DNA from: Streptomyces luomodiensis
GTDB taxonomy: Bacteria > Actinomycetota > Actinomycetes > Streptomycetales > Streptomycetaceae
Assembly (NCBI RefSeq): GCF_031679605.1
Contig: NZ_CP117522.1
Span: 2,666,001-2,730,000, forward strand
Length of the DNA: 64,000 nt
Direction: 5' to 3'
Made by a program: the position numbers and the translations under genes. Below are positions 9,576 through 20,502 of this stretch, piece after piece. The notes under the pieces are model-generated. The model was not told where the DNA came from, did no database searches, and was given only the letters and a program-made list of their open reading frames with translations. Positions within the stretch are counted from its first letter, which is position 1; every line of letters begins with the position of its first letter.

Positions 9576-10814
9576 CTAATTGATGCCGGACCGCATTCCC
9601 GGAACGAGGGCCGCCAGCCCGCAGACGAAGAGCCCCGCGGCCCCCAGCGCGGGCGTGTTGAGCCCCCATGCCGCGGCCATCGCCCCGCCCAGCAGCGCGC
9701 CGAGCGGGGCGCCCGCGATCGACAGGGTGCGGAAGGCCGAGCTCACCCGGCCGAGTGTCCCGTCGGGGCTGCGCCGCTGGGTCATCGTCACCTCGATCAC
9801 GTTCCAGATGATCCCCGCGAAGCCGAAGAGGCCCATGGCGGCGACCGCGACCGGCAGGCTCCGTATCGCCCCGAGGGCGACCAGGGCGCCGATCTGCGCG
9901 GTGCCGCACACCGCGAGGGCGCGGGCGTTCCCCAGCTTCTCGGTGAACCGGGCGGCCACCAGCCCCCCGGTCACACTGCCGATTCCGTACACGGTGATCA
10001 CGACGGCGTATCCGGTGTTCCCGGCGTCCAGCCAGCCGGTGATGTGCAGCACCAGGGTGGCGATGAGCGCGCCGATGCCGATGTTGCACAAGGTGGTGGA
10101 GGCGCACAGCGCCCGCAGCATGCGGTCCCGCCACAGCACGGCCAGGCCCTCGGCGATGTCCCGCCGCAGCGACCCGCCCGGCGGGCGCGGGTCCCGCGGA
10201 GGGGGTGTCACCCCCAGCGAGGCGACCAGCGCGGCGGCGACGAGATAGGTGACCGCGTCCGCCGCGTACGGCATCGCGGCGCCCAGGCCGAGCAGCACCG
10301 GCACCAGCGGGGCGCCCACGAACCGGCCCATGACCTCCTGGCCGGTCATCAGCCGGGCGTTGGCCCGGCCCAGCGCCTCCTGGCCCACCACCGACGGCAG
10401 CAGCGCCGTGGCCGCGTTGTCGAACAGGGTCTGGAGCGTGGTCAGCGCGAAGGCGAGGGCGATCAGCAGCCCGACGGTGGCCCGGTCCAGCCACACCGCG
10501 ACGGCGAACCCCGCCATCAGAACGGCCCGCACGCCGTCCACCGCCCACATCGCCCGCCGCTGGTCCACCCGGTCGGCGATCGCCCCGCCGATCAGCCCGA
10601 ACAGCAGCCACGGCAGGAAGCCGCAGGCGGTCACCAGCGAGACCAGCACCGGCGAATCGGTGAGCGAGACGGCCAGCAGCGGCAGCGCCGCACCCCGCAG
10701 GGCGTCCCCGAACCGGGAGACGAGCGCGGCCGCCCACAGCCGCCCGAACCCCCCGCGCCACGCGGGCACCGCCGCCTTCCCGGCGCCCCGCTCACCGGCG
10801 TCCACAGCGGTCAT
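9576..10814 (-). CDS. MFS transporter (exporter-like, MFS_3 type)
   Basis: Twelve-helix major facilitator protein of 412 residues, starting MTAVDAGERG and entering the first helix near residue 25. The conserved loop after helix 2 reads GGAIADRVDQRR, the variant typical of the enterobactin/macrolide-exporter group of small-molecule efflux pumps. The substrate cannot be told from sequence. The ATG follows GGGGGAG. It lies 42 bases before pgi and may be co-transcribed with it, though nothing functional links them. Confidence 0.85.
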   Translation of the reverse strand: MTAVDAGERGAGKAAVPAWRGGFGRLWAAALVSRFGDALRGAALPLLAVSLTDSPVLVSLVTACGFLPWLLFGLIGGAIADRVDQRRAMWAVDGVRAVLMAGFAVAVWLDRATVGLLIALAFALTTLQTLFDNAATALLPSVVGQEALGRANARLMTGQEVMGRFVGAPLVPVLLGLGAAMPYAADAVTYLVAAALVASLGVTPPPRDPRPPGGSLRRDIAEGLAVLWRDRMLRALCASTTLCNIGIGALIATLVLHITGWLDAGNTGYAVVITVYGIGSVTGGLVAARFTEKLGNARALAVCGTAQIGALVALGAIRSLPVAVAAMGLFGFAGIIWNVIEVTMTQRRSPDGTLGRVSSAFRTLSIAGAPLGALLGGAMAAAWGLNTPALGAAGLFVCGLAALVPGMRSGIN

Positions 10815-10886
10815 GACGCTCCCCCCTGGGCCTCGGCCCCACCCCTGTGATCCAGCACCCCATGACCGTAGCCCGCACCACTGACA

Positions 10887-10932
10887 ACGGCCCGGCCGCG
10901 CACCCCTCGCAGGAGGTGCCCGGCCGGGCCGT
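10887..10932 (-). terminator. Hairpin terminator after the rbpA-like gene
   Basis: A 12-bp perfect stem, ACGGCCCGGCCG (10887-10898) pairing with 10921-10932, encloses a further GCACC/GGTGC pairing. It lies 18 bases downstream of the rbpA-family stop on the minus strand, the likely end of the gap-to-rbpA cluster transcript. No T-tract is present, which is common for Streptomyces. Confidence 0.7.
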
Positions 10933-10949
10933 CGTACCGCGTGCTGTGT

Positions 10950-11285
10950 CTAGATCTCGCCCCGGAGCTTGGCGAGTGCCTCGGCGAGGATCGCCTCGCC
11001 GTCGGCGTCGCTGCGCCGCTCCCGTACGTACGCCAGATGCGTCTTGTACGGCTCGGTGCGCGGCGGGTCCGGCGGGTTGTCCCGGTCCTTGCCGGCCGGG
11101 AAGCCGCAGCGGGGGCAGTCCCACGTGTCAGGGATCTGCGCGTCGCTGGCGAAGCTCGGCACGGTCTCATGCCCGTTCGAGCACCAGAAGGAGATGCGCA
11201 GGCGCGGCGCCGATTCGCCTCGCTCGGCTTCTCCCATCGGCCCCGCTCCGACCCGACTTCCACGGATCGCGTTGCCACTTGCCAC
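10950..11285 (-). CDS. RbpA-family RNA polymerase-binding protein
   Basis: Small 111-residue protein of the actinobacterial RbpA family, which binds RNA polymerase and the principal sigma factor to help open-complex formation. A zinc-ribbon-like set of residues is visible (C35 and H39 in CSNGH, C57 and C60 in CPRCG), followed by the conserved THLAYVRERRSDADGEAIL helix region. GTG at 11285 follows GGGAG. Streptomyces normally carries a second, better-studied RbpA elsewhere, so this copy beside secG may be a paralogue. It is the promoter-distal gene of the lower-glycolysis cluster. Confidence 0.82.
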   Translation of the reverse strand: MASGNAIRGSRVGAGPMGEAERGESAPRLRISFWCSNGHETVPSFASDAQIPDTWDCPRCGFPAGKDRDNPPDPPRTEPYKTHLAYVRERRSDADGEAILAEALAKLRGEI

Positions 11286-11501
11286 GGTCGTAACTCCCTG
11301 CGTGATGGTGCCGCGAAGCCTCGATTGGCAGCTCCGCCGCCCGGCGCCCCAGTCTACGTAAGGCCCAACGCGCGTCCAGTGAAAGGAGTTACACCCGCCA
11401 CCGAGGACGCCATGCCATCATAGGCCGCATATGGGCCCCGCTGGCGACGGTACGTCAGTTATCGGGCGTCAGCCGGGCCCTGAACGGGCCCCGCCGGAGC
11501 C

Positions 11502-11735
11502 TCAGTCGAGCTTCATCAGCAGTCCGAGCACGACGATGCAGACGAACCACAGCAGCCCGACCACCACGGTGATGCGGTCCAGGTTGCGCTCGGCGACCGA
11601 GGAGCCGCCCACCGAGGACTGCATCCCGCCACCGAACATGTCGGACAGGCCGCCGCCCTTTCCCTTGTGCATGAGCACCAACATCATCAACAGGAGGCTG
11701 AAGATGATGAGGGCGATCGAGAACCCCATGATCAC
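11502..11735 (-). CDS. secG: Preprotein translocase subunit SecG
   Basis: Small membrane component of the SecYEG protein-export channel. It has 77 residues from GTG at 11735 (VIMGFSIALI), preferred because GAAGG lies ten bases upstream; the ATG two codons later is the alternative. Two transmembrane helices flank the conserved MHKGKGGGLSDMFGGG loop. The position between tpiA and the rbpA-like gene is standard in Streptomyces. Confidence 0.93.
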   Translation of the reverse strand: MIMGFSIALIIFSLLLMMLVLMHKGKGGGLSDMFGGGMQSSVGGSSVAERNLDRITVVVGLLWFVCIVVLGLLMKLD

Positions 11736-11767
11736 AGCTGGACCAACCTTCTCGGGCTTGAACGGAC

Positions 11768-11811
11768 GTCGGGGGCCGGACGGTGCGCAGCACACCGCCC
11801 CGACCCCCGAC
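11768..11811 (-). terminator. Hairpin between tpiA and secG
   Basis: An 8-bp stem, GTCGGGGG (11768-11775) with 11804-11811, plus an inner CGGTG/CACCG pairing, lies in the 107-base gap between tpiA and secG. It could partially terminate the glycolytic message before secG or act as a stabilising hairpin; no T-run supports a strong terminator. Confidence 0.45.
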
Positions 11812-11842
11812 AGGGTACGACGACCCGCGCGCTAGGGCCTAC

Positions 11843-12619
11843 TCACTGGTCGCGGAAACGAACGATCTTGACGAATTCGTCCGCGTCCAGCGACGCGCCG
11901 CCGATCAGTGCGCCGTCCACATCCGGCTGGGCCATGATCGCGGCGACGTTCCCGGACTTCACCGAGCCGCCGTACTGGATCCGGACCTTGTCGGCGACCT
12001 CCTGGCCGTAGAGCTCGGCGAGCCGGCCGCGGATGGCCCCGCAGACCTCCTGGGCGTCCTCGGGGGTCGCGACCTCGCCGGTGCCGATCGCCCAGACCGG
12101 CTCATAGGCGATCACGATGGTCTCGGCCTGCTCGGCCGGGACGTCCTTGAGACCGCCGTCCACCTGGGCGAGGGTGTGCGCGACCTGGTTGCCCGCCTTA
12201 CGGACGTCGAGGCCCTCGCCGACGCACAGGATCGGCGTGAGGTCGTTGCGGAAGGCCGCCTTGACCTTGGCGTTGCACAGCTCGTCGGACTCGTTGTGGT
12301 ACTGGCGCCGCTCCGAGTGCCCGACGACGGCGTAGGCGCACTTGAGCTTGGCCAGCATCGGGCCGGAGATCTCGCCGGTGTACGCGCCGGAGTCATGCGC
12401 GGAGATGTCCTGCGCGCCGTACTTGATCTTCAGCTTGTCGCCCTCGACCAGGGTCTGCACCGACCGCAGGTCGACGAAGGGCGGCAGCACCGCGACCTCC
12501 ACGGCCTCGTGGTCCTTGTCGGCGAGCGCGAAGGCGAGCTTCTGGACGTGGGCGATGGCCTCGAGGTGGTTGAGGTTCATCTTCCAGTTGCCCGCCATCA
12601 GCGGGGTGCGGTCACTCAC
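11843..12619 (-). CDS. tpiA: Triosephosphate isomerase
   Basis: Interconverts dihydroxyacetone phosphate and glyceraldehyde 3-phosphate. It has 258 residues from GTG at 12619 ([15 protein letters not shown]), four bases after the pgk stop, with GGAGG inside the end of pgk. Catalytic residues are N11 and K13 in AGNWKMN, H101 in VVGHSERR and E173 in [12 protein letters not shown] longer frame extends upstream into pgk but has no supporting conservation. It is the third gene of the gap-pgk-tpiA unit. Confidence 0.97.
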   Translation of the reverse strand: MSDRTPLMAGNWKMNLNHLEAIAHVQKLAFALADKDHEAVEVAVLPPFVDLRSVQTLVEGDKLKIKYGAQDISAHDSGAYTGEISGPMLAKLKCAYAVVGHSERRQYHNESDELCNAKVKAAFRNDLTPILCVGEGLDVRKAGNQVAHTLAQVDGGLKDVPAEQAETIVIAYEPVWAIGTGEVATPEDAQEVCGAIRGRLAELYGQEVADKVRIQYGGSVKSGNVAAIMAQPDVDGALIGGASLDADEFVKIVRFRDQ

Positions 12620-12623
12620 AGGT

Positions 12624-13826
12624 TCAGTCCTCCAGTGCGGCGAGGCCGGGGAGCGTCTTGCCCTCGAGGTATTCGAGGCTCGCTCCACCGCCGGTCGAGA
12701 TGTGGCCGAAAGCGTTCTCGTCGAAGCCCAGGATGCGTACGGCCGCGGCGGAGTCGCCGCCGCCGACCACGGTGAAGGCCGGGCTGTCCACGAGCGCCTG
12801 GGCCACGGCCCGGGTGCCCTCGGCGAAGTCGGGGTGTTCGAAGACGCCCATCGGGCCGTTCCAGAAGACGGTGGCCGCGTCGGCGAGCTTCGAGGCGTAC
12901 AGCTTGCGGCTCTCCGGGCCGATGTCCAGCCCCTGCAGATCGGCCGGGATCGCCTCCGCGGGGATGGTCCTCGGGTTCGCCGGGGCCTTGGTCTTCAGGT
13001 CCGGGAACTCGGACGCGGCCACGACGTCGACCGGGAGCACGAACTCCACACCGCGCTCCCCCGCCCGGCGCAGATAGTCCTGGACCGCCGGGACCTGGTC
13101 CTCCTGGAGCAGCGAGCCGCCGACCTCGTGGCCCTGGGCCTTGAGGAAGGTGTAGGCCATACCGCCGCCGATCAGGATGCGGTCGGCCTTCTCCAGGAGG
13201 TGGTCGATGACGCCGAGCTTGTCGGAGACCTTGGCACCGCCGAGGACCACCACGTAGGGCCGCTTGACGTCCTCGGTGAGCTTCTTCAGGACGGACAGCT
13301 CGGCGGCGATCAGGTTGCCCGCCGCGTGCGGCAGCCGCGCCGGGAGGTCGTACACGGAGGCGTGCTTGCGGTGGACCGCGCCGAAGCCGTCGCCCACATA
13401 GAGGTCGGCGAGGGCGGCGAGCCGCTCGGCGAAGGCGCCGCGCTCGGCGTCGTCCTTACTGGTCTCACCGGCGTTGAAACGCAGGTTCTCCAGCAGCGCC
13501 ACCTCGCCGCCGCCGAGCGCCGCCACGGTGGCCCGCGCGCTGTCGTCCACGGTGTCGGTCGCGAAGGCGACCTGCTTGCCGAGGAGTTCGCCGAGCCGCC
13601 GGGCGACGGGGGCGAGGGAGAACCGGGGGTCCGGGGCGCCCTTGGGGCGGCCCAGGTGCGAGGCGACGATCACCTTGGCGCCCTGGTCCAGGAGCTTGCT
13701 GATCGTCGGGACGGCGGCGCGGATCCGGCCGTCGTCGGTGATCGTCTCGCCGTCGAGCGGGACGTTCAGATCGGCGCGGACGAAGACCCGCTGCCCGGCG
13801 ACCTGAAGATCGTCAATCGTCTTCAC
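12624..13826 (-). CDS. pgk: Phosphoglycerate kinase
   Basis: Makes ATP and 3-phosphoglycerate from 1,3-bisphosphoglycerate. It has 400 residues, typical length. The N-terminal substrate-binding [12 protein letters not shown] and SHLGRPKG and the C-terminal nucleotide-binding GGGDSAAA are visible. The GTG at 13826 is preceded by AAGGAG. It lies between gap and tpiA; a 16-bp hairpin separates it from gap. Confidence 0.97.
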   Translation of the reverse strand: MKTIDDLQVAGQRVFVRADLNVPLDGETITDDGRIRAAVPTISKLLDQGAKVIVASHLGRPKGAPDPRFSLAPVARRLGELLGKQVAFATDTVDDSARATVAALGGGEVALLENLRFNAGETSKDDAERGAFAERLAALADLYVGDGFGAVHRKHASVYDLPARLPHAAGNLIAAELSVLKKLTEDVKRPYVVVLGGAKVSDKLGVIDHLLEKADRILIGGGMAYTFLKAQGHEVGGSLLQEDQVPAVQDYLRRAGERGVEFVLPVDVVAASEFPDLKTKAPANPRTIPAEAIPADLQGLDIGPESRKLYASKLADAATVFWNGPMGVFEHPDFAEGTRAVAQALVDSPAFTVVGGGDSAAAVRILGFDENAFGHISTGGGASLEYLEGKTLPGLAALED

Positions 13827-13850
13827 AGGGTTGACTCCTTGATCATGGAT

Positions 13851-13885
13851 CGGGGCCCGTTACGACGGTGTCGTAGCGGGCCCCG
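13851..13885 (-). terminator. Strong intercistronic hairpin between gap and pgk
   Basis: A 16-bp stem with one T.G wobble (arms 13851-13866 and 13870-13885, core CGGGGCCCG) has a 3-base loop. On the minus strand it lies between the gap stop and the pgk ribosome site. There is no T-run on that strand. It may be a leaky terminator, an RNase stop or an mRNA-stabilising element that sets different levels of gap and pgk. Confidence 0.65.
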
Positions 13886-13909
13886 TTTCCTAGCTCATCG
13901 GGACAGCGG

Positions 13910-15267
<1,358 letters not shown>

Positions 15268-16257
15268 TCAGCCGACCATGCCGTCGGCCATCTCCTCGGT
15301 CAGGCTGGACTCGGTGCCGGGGATGCCCAGGTCCTGGGCGCGCTTGTCGGCCATGGCCAGCAGCCGGCGGATACGGCCCGCGACCGCGTCCTTGGTCAGC
15401 GGCGGGTCGGCGAGGGCACCCAGCTCCTCCAGGGACGCCTGCTTGTGCTCCATGCGCAGCCGGCCGGCCGCGGCGAGGTGCTCGGGCACCTCGTCGCCCA
15501 GGATCTCCAGGGCGCGCTGCACCCGGGCCCCGGCGGCCACGGCGGCACGGGCCGAGCGGCGCAGATTGGCGTCGTCGAAGTTGGCGAGGCGGTTGGCGGT
15601 CGCCCGCACCTCGCGCCGCATCCGCCGCTCCTCCCAGGCGAGGACCGACTCGTGCGCCCCCAGCCGCGTCAACAGCGCGCCGATGGCATCACCGTCCCGG
15701 ACGACCACCCGGTCCACCCCGCGCACCTCGCGCGCCTTGGCCGCGATCTGTAGCCGGCGGGCGGCGCCGACCAGCGCGAGCGCGGCCTCCGGACCGGGGC
15801 AGGTCACCTCCAGGGAGGACGAACGGCCCGGCTCGGTGAGCGAGCCATGGGCGAGGAAGGCCCCGCGCCAGGCGGCCTCCGCGTCACAGGTGGCGCCGGA
15901 GACCACCTGCGGCGGCAGTCCGCGGATCGGCCGGCCGCGGCCGTCGACCAGGCCGGTCTGCCGTGCCAGCTGGTCACCGCCCGCCACCACCCGCACCACG
16001 TACCGGCTGCCGCGGCGCAGCCCTCCGGGGGCCATCACCACCAGGTCCGAGGAGTGGCCGAAGATCTCCAGGATGTCCTTGCGCACTCTGCGGGCCGCGA
16101 TCCCGGTGTCCAGCTCGGCCTCGATCACGATGCGCCCGCTGACCAGATGCAGGCCGCCCGCGAACCGCAGGATCGCCGAGACCTCCGCTTTCCGGCAGCA
16201 GGTCCGGGTGACGGGGAGCCGGGAGATTTCGTCCTTCACCGCTGCCGTCATCGCCAT
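15268..16257 (-). CDS. whiA: Sporulation transcription regulator WhiA
   Basis: DNA-binding protein with a LAGLIDADG-like N-terminal domain and a C-terminal helix-turn-helix, which with WhiB triggers sporulation septation in Streptomyces aerial hyphae. It has 329 residues from ATG at 16257 ([10 protein letters not shown]), chosen because AAGGA lies seven bases upstream and the homologues begin here. The C-terminal [22 protein letters not shown] is the HTH recognition region. Its start overlaps the end of yvcK by ten bases, and the pairing yvcK-whiA is widespread in Gram-positive bacteria. Confidence 0.96.
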   Translation of the reverse strand: MAMTAAVKDEISRLPVTRTCCRKAEVSAILRFAGGLHLVSGRIVIEAELDTGIAARRVRKDILEIFGHSSDLVVMAPGGLRRGSRYVVRVVAGGDQLARQTGLVDGRGRPIRGLPPQVVSGATCDAEAAWRGAFLAHGSLTEPGRSSSLEVTCPGPEAALALVGAARRLQIAAKAREVRGVDRVVVRDGDAIGALLTRLGAHESVLAWEERRMRREVRATANRLANFDDANLRRSARAAVAAGARVQRALEILGDEVPEHLAAAGRLRMEHKQASLEELGALADPPLTKDAVAGRIRRLLAMADKRAQDLGIPGTESSLTEEMADGMVG

Positions 16258-17267
16258 GGGCCGATCCTTCCATGCATCCGAAAAATACGGTCGTACGCGG
16301 CCGCCAGAAGCTCCGGGTCGTGCTTCGGGGCACCGTCGGTCGCGGCCACCGGCGCCAGCTCGACCGTGCCGCCCAGCCGCTTGGCGGCGTCGCACAGACT
16401 GCTCTGGTCCGGGACGGCGGCCTCGTCGGCCAGCACCACGTCGAAGGCGAGTTTAGGGGCGTGTCGGGCCAAAACCTCCAAATGACGCTGCGGGGAGAAG
16501 CCATCGGTTTCGCCCGGCTGAGGGGCGAGGTTCAGCGACAGCACCCGCCGGGCCTTGGTCTCGGTGAGCGCCTGGAGCAGCTCGGGGACCAGCAGATGCG
16601 GGATCACGGAGGAGAACCAGGAGCCGGGCCCCAGCACCACCCAGTCCGCGTCCATGACCGCCTCGACGGCCTCGGGGACGGCCGGCGGATCGGGCGGCAC
16701 CAGATGGACCGACTGCACCTCGCCGGGGGTGAGGGCCACGGTGGCCTGCCCGGCGACGGTGGAGACCTCGTCCGGACGCGCCGGGTCATGGCCGCGGACG
16801 TACGCCTGGAGCTCCAGGGGGACGGCCGACATGGGCAGCACCCGGCCGTGGGCGCCCAGCAGCTTGCCGACCAGGTCGAGCGCCTCCACATGGTCGCCCA
16901 GCTGCTCCCACAGGGCGACGATCAGCAGATTGCCGACCGCGTGGCCGTGCAGCTCGCCCTCGCTGGTGAAGCGGTGCTGGATGACCCGCGCCCAGGTCTG
17001 GCCCCAGTCGTCGTCGCCGCACAGCGCGGCCAGAGCCTTGCGCAGATCGCCGGGGGGCAGCACGTCCAGCTCGTCGCGGAGCCGTCCGCTGGAGCCCCCG
17101 TCGTCGGCCACGGTGACGACGGCGGTCAGATCGCCGGTGATCCGGCGCAGCGCGGCGAGCGACGCCGACAGTCCCATGCCACCGCCGAGCGCGACGACCT
17201 TGGGCTGGGTGCCCCGGCTCGTGCGCGCCCCGACCAGCCGCCGCAGCCGCCTGGTACGGATGGTCAC
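16248..17267 (-). CDS. yvcK: YvcK-family UDP-GlcNAc-binding protein
   Basis: Rossmann-like protein of the CofD/YvcK group, known in other bacteria to bind UDP-N-acetylglucosamine and affect cell-wall and carbon metabolism. It has 339 residues. Near the N-terminus are [14 protein letters not shown] and [13 protein letters not shown], both family hallmarks, and [14 protein letters not shown] in the second half. The ATG overlaps the rapZ stop (ATGA), and the 3' end overlaps whiA, so the three are coupled. No enzymatic activity can be assigned from sequence. Confidence 0.92.
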   Translation of the reverse strand: MTIRTRRLRRLVGARTSRGTQPKVVALGGGMGLSASLAALRRITGDLTAVVTVADDGGSSGRLRDELDVLPPGDLRKALAALCGDDDWGQTWARVIQHRFTSEGELHGHAVGNLLIVALWEQLGDHVEALDLVGKLLGAHGRVLPMSAVPLELQAYVRGHDPARPDEVSTVAGQATVALTPGEVQSVHLVPPDPPAVPEAVEAVMDADWVVLGPGSWFSSVIPHLLVPELLQALTETKARRVLSLNLAPQPGETDGFSPQRHLEVLARHAPKLAFDVVLADEAAVPDQSSLCDAAKRLGGTVELAPVAATDGAPKHDPELLAAAYDRIFRMHGRIGPWR

Positions 17268-18199
17268 TCGCGCCCCATGTCCCGGTGGACGACAACGGTC
17301 TCCACGCCCTCGGCGGCCAGCCGCGGGGCGAGCCGCTCGGACATGGCGACACTGCGGTGCTTGCCGCCGGTGCAGCCGACGGCGATGGTCACATAGCGCT
17401 TGCCCTCACGGCGGTAGCCCGCGGCGATGAGCTGGAGCAGCTCCGCGTAGCGGTCGAGGAACTCCTTGGCGCCGGGCTGGTTGAAGACATAGCCGGAGAC
17501 CTCCTCGTTGAGCCCAGTGAAGGGGCGCAGCTCGGGGACCCAGTGCGGATTGGGCAGGAAGCGGCAGTCCACCACCAGATCGGCGTCGACCGGCAGTCCG
17601 TACTTGTAGCCGAACGACATCACGGTGGCCCGCAGCTCGGGCTCCTCCTCGCCCGCGAACTGGGCGTCCATCTTGGCGCGCAGCTCATGGACGTTGAGAC
17701 TGGAGGTGTCGATCACCAGATCGGCGTCTCCGCGCAGCTCGCGCAGCAGATCGCGCTCGGCGGCGATGCCGTCCACGATCCGGCCGTCGCCCTGGAGGGG
17801 GTGCGGGCGGCGCACCGACTCGAAACGGCGCACCAGGGCCTCGTCGGACGCCTCCAGGAACAGCACGCGCCGCTTGACGTTCTTGGCGGCGAGATCGGCG
17901 AGGGACTCGCGGAGGTTGTCGAAGAAGCGGCGGCCGCGGACGTCCACCACCACGGCGATCCGGGCCACATTGCCCTGGGAGCGGGCGCCCAGGTCGACCA
18001 TGGTGGGGATCAGCGCGGGCGGCAGGTTGTCCACGACGAACCAGCCGAGGTCCTCCAGACACTTGGCGGCGGTGCTGCGGCCCGCGCCGGACATTCCAGA
18101 GATGATCACCAGCTCGGGGATGGCCGCCACCTCGGCGGACTCTCCCGACGTGCCCGTATTCACCTGCGCTCCGTCTCCGTGGTTCGTGTGTGCGGTCAT
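17264..18199 (-). CDS. rapZ: RNase adapter protein RapZ
   Basis: P-loop nucleotide-binding protein of the RapZ/YvcJ family; in enterobacteria it delivers small RNAs to RNase E. It has 311 residues. The Walker A reads GMSGAGRS (35-42), with R41 where lysine is usual; this is the actinobacterial form. [11 protein letters not shown] and the C-terminal [16 protein letters not shown], the RapZ signature, follow. About 30 N-terminal residues before the P-loop look disordered. It overlaps uvrC upstream and yvcK downstream by four bases each. Its role in Streptomyces is inferred only from family. Confidence 0.93.
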   Translation of the reverse strand: MTAHTNHGDGAQVNTGTSGESAEVAAIPELVIISGMSGAGRSTAAKCLEDLGWFVVDNLPPALIPTMVDLGARSQGNVARIAVVVDVRGRRFFDNLRESLADLAAKNVKRRVLFLEASDEALVRRFESVRRPHPLQGDGRIVDGIAAERDLLRELRGDADLVIDTSSLNVHELRAKMDAQFAGEEEPELRATVMSFGYKYGLPVDADLVVDCRFLPNPHWVPELRPFTGLNEEVSGYVFNQPGAKEFLDRYAELLQLIAAGYRREGKRYVTIAVGCTGGKHRSVAMSERLAPRLAAEGVETVVVHRDMGRE

Positions 18200-20307
18200 G
18201 GTCTGGTTCCCCCGTTCGACGACGCCGCGCCGGCGGCCTCGTCCTCAATGATCTCTCCTGTGGCGGTGTTCACGGCGGGCGCGGCCGGGGCGGACCCGGC
18301 GAGCGCCGCGGCGACCGTCTCGGCCGTCTTACGGCCGACACCCGGCACCTCGCAGATCTGCTCGACCGTGGCGGCGCGCAGCCGCTTGACCGAGCCGAAG
18401 TGCTTCAGCAGCGCCTGCTTACGGCTGTCGCCGAGGCCAGGAACCGTGTCCAGCGGCCCGGACTTCATCGACTTGGCGCGCTTGCTGCGCTGGTAGGAGA
18501 TGGCGAAGCGGTGGGCCTCGTCACGGACCCGCTGGAGGAGGTAGAGCCCCTCGCTGCTGCGGGGCAGCACCACCGGGTCGTCCTCGTCCGGCAGCCACAC
18601 CTCCTCGAGCCGCTTGGCGAGACCACAGACGGCGACATCGTCGACGCCGAGCTCGTCCAGGGCCCGCTTGGCGGCGGCCACCTGCGGCTTTCCGCCGTCG
18701 ACCACGACGAGCTGGGGCGGATAGGCGAACCGCTTCGGCCTGCCCTCCTCGTCGACCGGGCCGGTGGGCCCGCCGACGGACTGCCCGTCGGGTCCGGGGA
18801 CGCCAGGGGCTCCGGGGGTGCCGGTGGTGTCAGGGGCTCCGGGGGTGCCGGTGGCTCCGGTGGCGCCAGGAGCGCCGGTGGTCTCCTCTTCCCACTCCCC
18901 CGTCTTCTGCTTCTCCTGGAGATAGCGGCGGAAGCGGCGGCTGACGACCTCGTGCATGGAGCGGACATCGTCCTGCCCGGCGAAGCTCTTGATCTGGAAG
19001 CGGCGGTACTCACTCTTACGGGGGAGCCCGTCCTCGAAGACCACCATGGAGGCCACCACGTCATCACCCTGCAGATGGGAGATGTCGAAGCACTCGACGC
19101 GCAGCGGAGCGGAGTCCAGCCCCAGGGCCTCGGCGATCTCTTCCAGCGCCCGGGAGCGCGTGGTGAGGTCGGAGGCGCGCTTGGTCTTGTGCAGCGCGAG
19201 CGCCTGCTGGGCGTTGCGCTGGACGGTCTCCATCAGGTCCTTCTTGTCGCCGCGCTGCGGAATGCGCAGATCGACCCGGGAGCCCCGGCGATCGGCGAGC
19301 CACTGGGTGACCGGTCCGGCCGGGTCCGGCACGGCGGGCACCAGGACCTCCTTGGGGACGGCGTCGCCGCGCTCCTCCCCGTACAGCTGCTGAAGGGCGT
19401 GCTCGACCAGTCCTGCGGTGTCGACGGCCTCGACCTTGTCGGTGACCCAGCCGCGCTGCCCGCGCACCCGGCCGCCGCGCACATGGAAGATCTGGACGGC
19501 CGCCTCCAGCTCGTCCTCGGCGACCGCTATCAGATCGGCATCGGTGGCGTCGGCGAGGACCACCGCGTTCTTCTCCATGGCGCGCTTGAGCGCCCCTATG
19601 TCGTCACGGAGCCGGGCCGCCCTCTCGTACTCCATCTCCTCGGCGGCCTCGTGCATCCGCTGCTCCAGGCGGCGCAGATAGGTGCCGGTGCGGCCGGCCA
19701 TGAAGTCGCAGAACTCCTCCGCCAGTTCGCGGTGCTCCTCGGCGGTGACCCGGCCGACGCAGGGGGCCGAGCACTTGCCGATGTAGCCGAGCAGACAGGG
19801 GCGGCCGATCTGGGCGGAGCGCTTGAACACCCCGGCCGAGCACGTGCGGACCGGGAACACGCGCAGCATCAGGTCGACGGTCTCGCGGATCGCCCAGGCG
19901 TGGGCGTACGGACCGAAGTAGCGCACGCCCTTCTTCTTGGCACCGCGCATCACCTGGACCCGGGGAAACTCCTCGTTGAGGGTGACGGCCAGGGAGGGGT
20001 AGCTCTTGTCGTCGCGGTACTTGACGTTGAACCGGGGGTCGAACTCCTTGATCCAGGAGTACTCGAGCTGCAGGGCCTCGACCTCGGTGGAAACCACGGT
20101 CCACTCCACGCCGGCGGCCGTGGTGACCATGGTGCGGGTGCGCGGATGGAGGTTCGCCAGGTCTTGAAAGTACGAGGAGAGCCGCTGGCGCAGGCTCTTC
20201 GCCTTTCCGACGTAGATCACCCGGCCGTGTTCGTCACGGAACTTGTAGACCCCCGGCGACTCGGGGATCTGTCCCGGCTTGGGGCGGTAGCTGCTCGGGT
20301 CGGCCAT
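18196..20307 (-). CDS. uvrC: Excinuclease ABC subunit C, with a collagen-like insert
   Basis: Nuclease that makes both incisions around lesions marked by UvrA/UvrB. It has 703 residues, longer than the ~610 usual outside actinobacteria. In order: GIY-YIG domain (ESPGVYKF ... [13 protein letters not shown], about 14-95), cysteine pair region, UVR motif, RNase H-like endonuclease domain and C-terminal HhH. Residues 478-507 are a run of Gly-X-Y triplets ([15 protein letters not shown] ...), followed by more Gly/Pro, inside the linker before [16 protein letters not shown]. The ATG at 20307 follows GTAGGG; an upstream in-frame GTG is less likely. It is the first gene of the operon with rapZ, yvcK and whiA. 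Confidence 0.95.
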   Translation of the reverse strand: MADPSSYRPKPGQIPESPGVYKFRDEHGRVIYVGKAKSLRQRLSSYFQDLANLHPRTRTMVTTAAGVEWTVVSTEVEALQLEYSWIKEFDPRFNVKYRDDKSYPSLAVTLNEEFPRVQVMRGAKKKGVRYFGPYAHAWAIRETVDLMLRVFPVRTCSAGVFKRSAQIGRPCLLGYIGKCSAPCVGRVTAEEHRELAEEFCDFMAGRTGTYLRRLEQRMHEAAEEMEYERAARLRDDIGALKRAMEKNAVVLADATDADLIAVAEDELEAAVQIFHVRGGRVRGQRGWVTDKVEAVDTAGLVEHALQQLYGEERGDAVPKEVLVPAVPDPAGPVTQWLADRRGSRVDLRIPQRGDKKDLMETVQRNAQQALALHKTKRASDLTTRSRALEEIAEALGLDSAPLRVECFDISHLQGDDVVASMVVFEDGLPRKSEYRRFQIKSFAGQDDVRSMHEVVSRRFRRYLQEKQKTGEWEEETTGAPGATGATGTPGAPDTTGTPGAPGVPGPDGQSVGGPTGPVDEEGRPKRFAYPPQLVVVDGGKPQVAAAKRALDELGVDDVAVCGLAKRLEEVWLPDEDDPVVLPRSSEGLYLLQRVRDEAHRFAISYQRSKRAKSMKSGPLDTVPGLGDSRKQALLKHFGSVKRLRAATVEQICEVPGVGRKTAETVAAALAGSAPAAPAVNTATGEIIEDEAAGAASSNGGTRP
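18787..18876 (-). repeat. Gly-X-Y (collagen-like) coding repeat in uvrC
   Basis: Ten consecutive triplets encode Gly-X-Y, with one Gly-to-Asp interruption (DTT). At DNA level a 24-base core, beginning CAGGGGCTCCGGGGG on the plus strand, recurs at 18804 and 18831 with a 27-base period. This indicates recent slippage or duplication. Confidence 0.85.
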
Positions 20308-20412
20308 GGTGACCACCCTACTTGCGGCGGGTGACACATCCGGCGCCCTCGGGACGCGGGTTGGTCAAGGTCCAGGGGATTCCGCAGCCGCCCGGACGCC
20401 GACCGAGCGCCG

Positions 20413-20502
20413 GCTCAGGCGTCGGGGCCCGCTCAGGCGTCGGGGCCCGCTCAGGTGTCAGGAGCCGCTCAGGTGTCAGGAGCCGCTCAGGCGTCGGGGC
20501 CC
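20413..20502. repeat. Five 18-bp tandem repeats spanning the Rieske stop codon
   Basis: Five 18-base units (three GCTCAGGCGTCGGGGCCC and two GCTCAGGTGTCAGGAGCC, in order A A B B A) lie at 20413-20502. The unit includes the stop codon and last codons of the Rieske gene on the minus strand, so each downstream copy repeats the same sense codons and stop. Because 18 is a multiple of three, the frame is kept. Confidence 0.95.

Noticed and set aside
7731..10850. 1039-codon plus-strand open frame across pgi and the MFS gene
   Set aside because: Both genes under it are unmistakable on the other strand; the frame is a codon-bias shadow.
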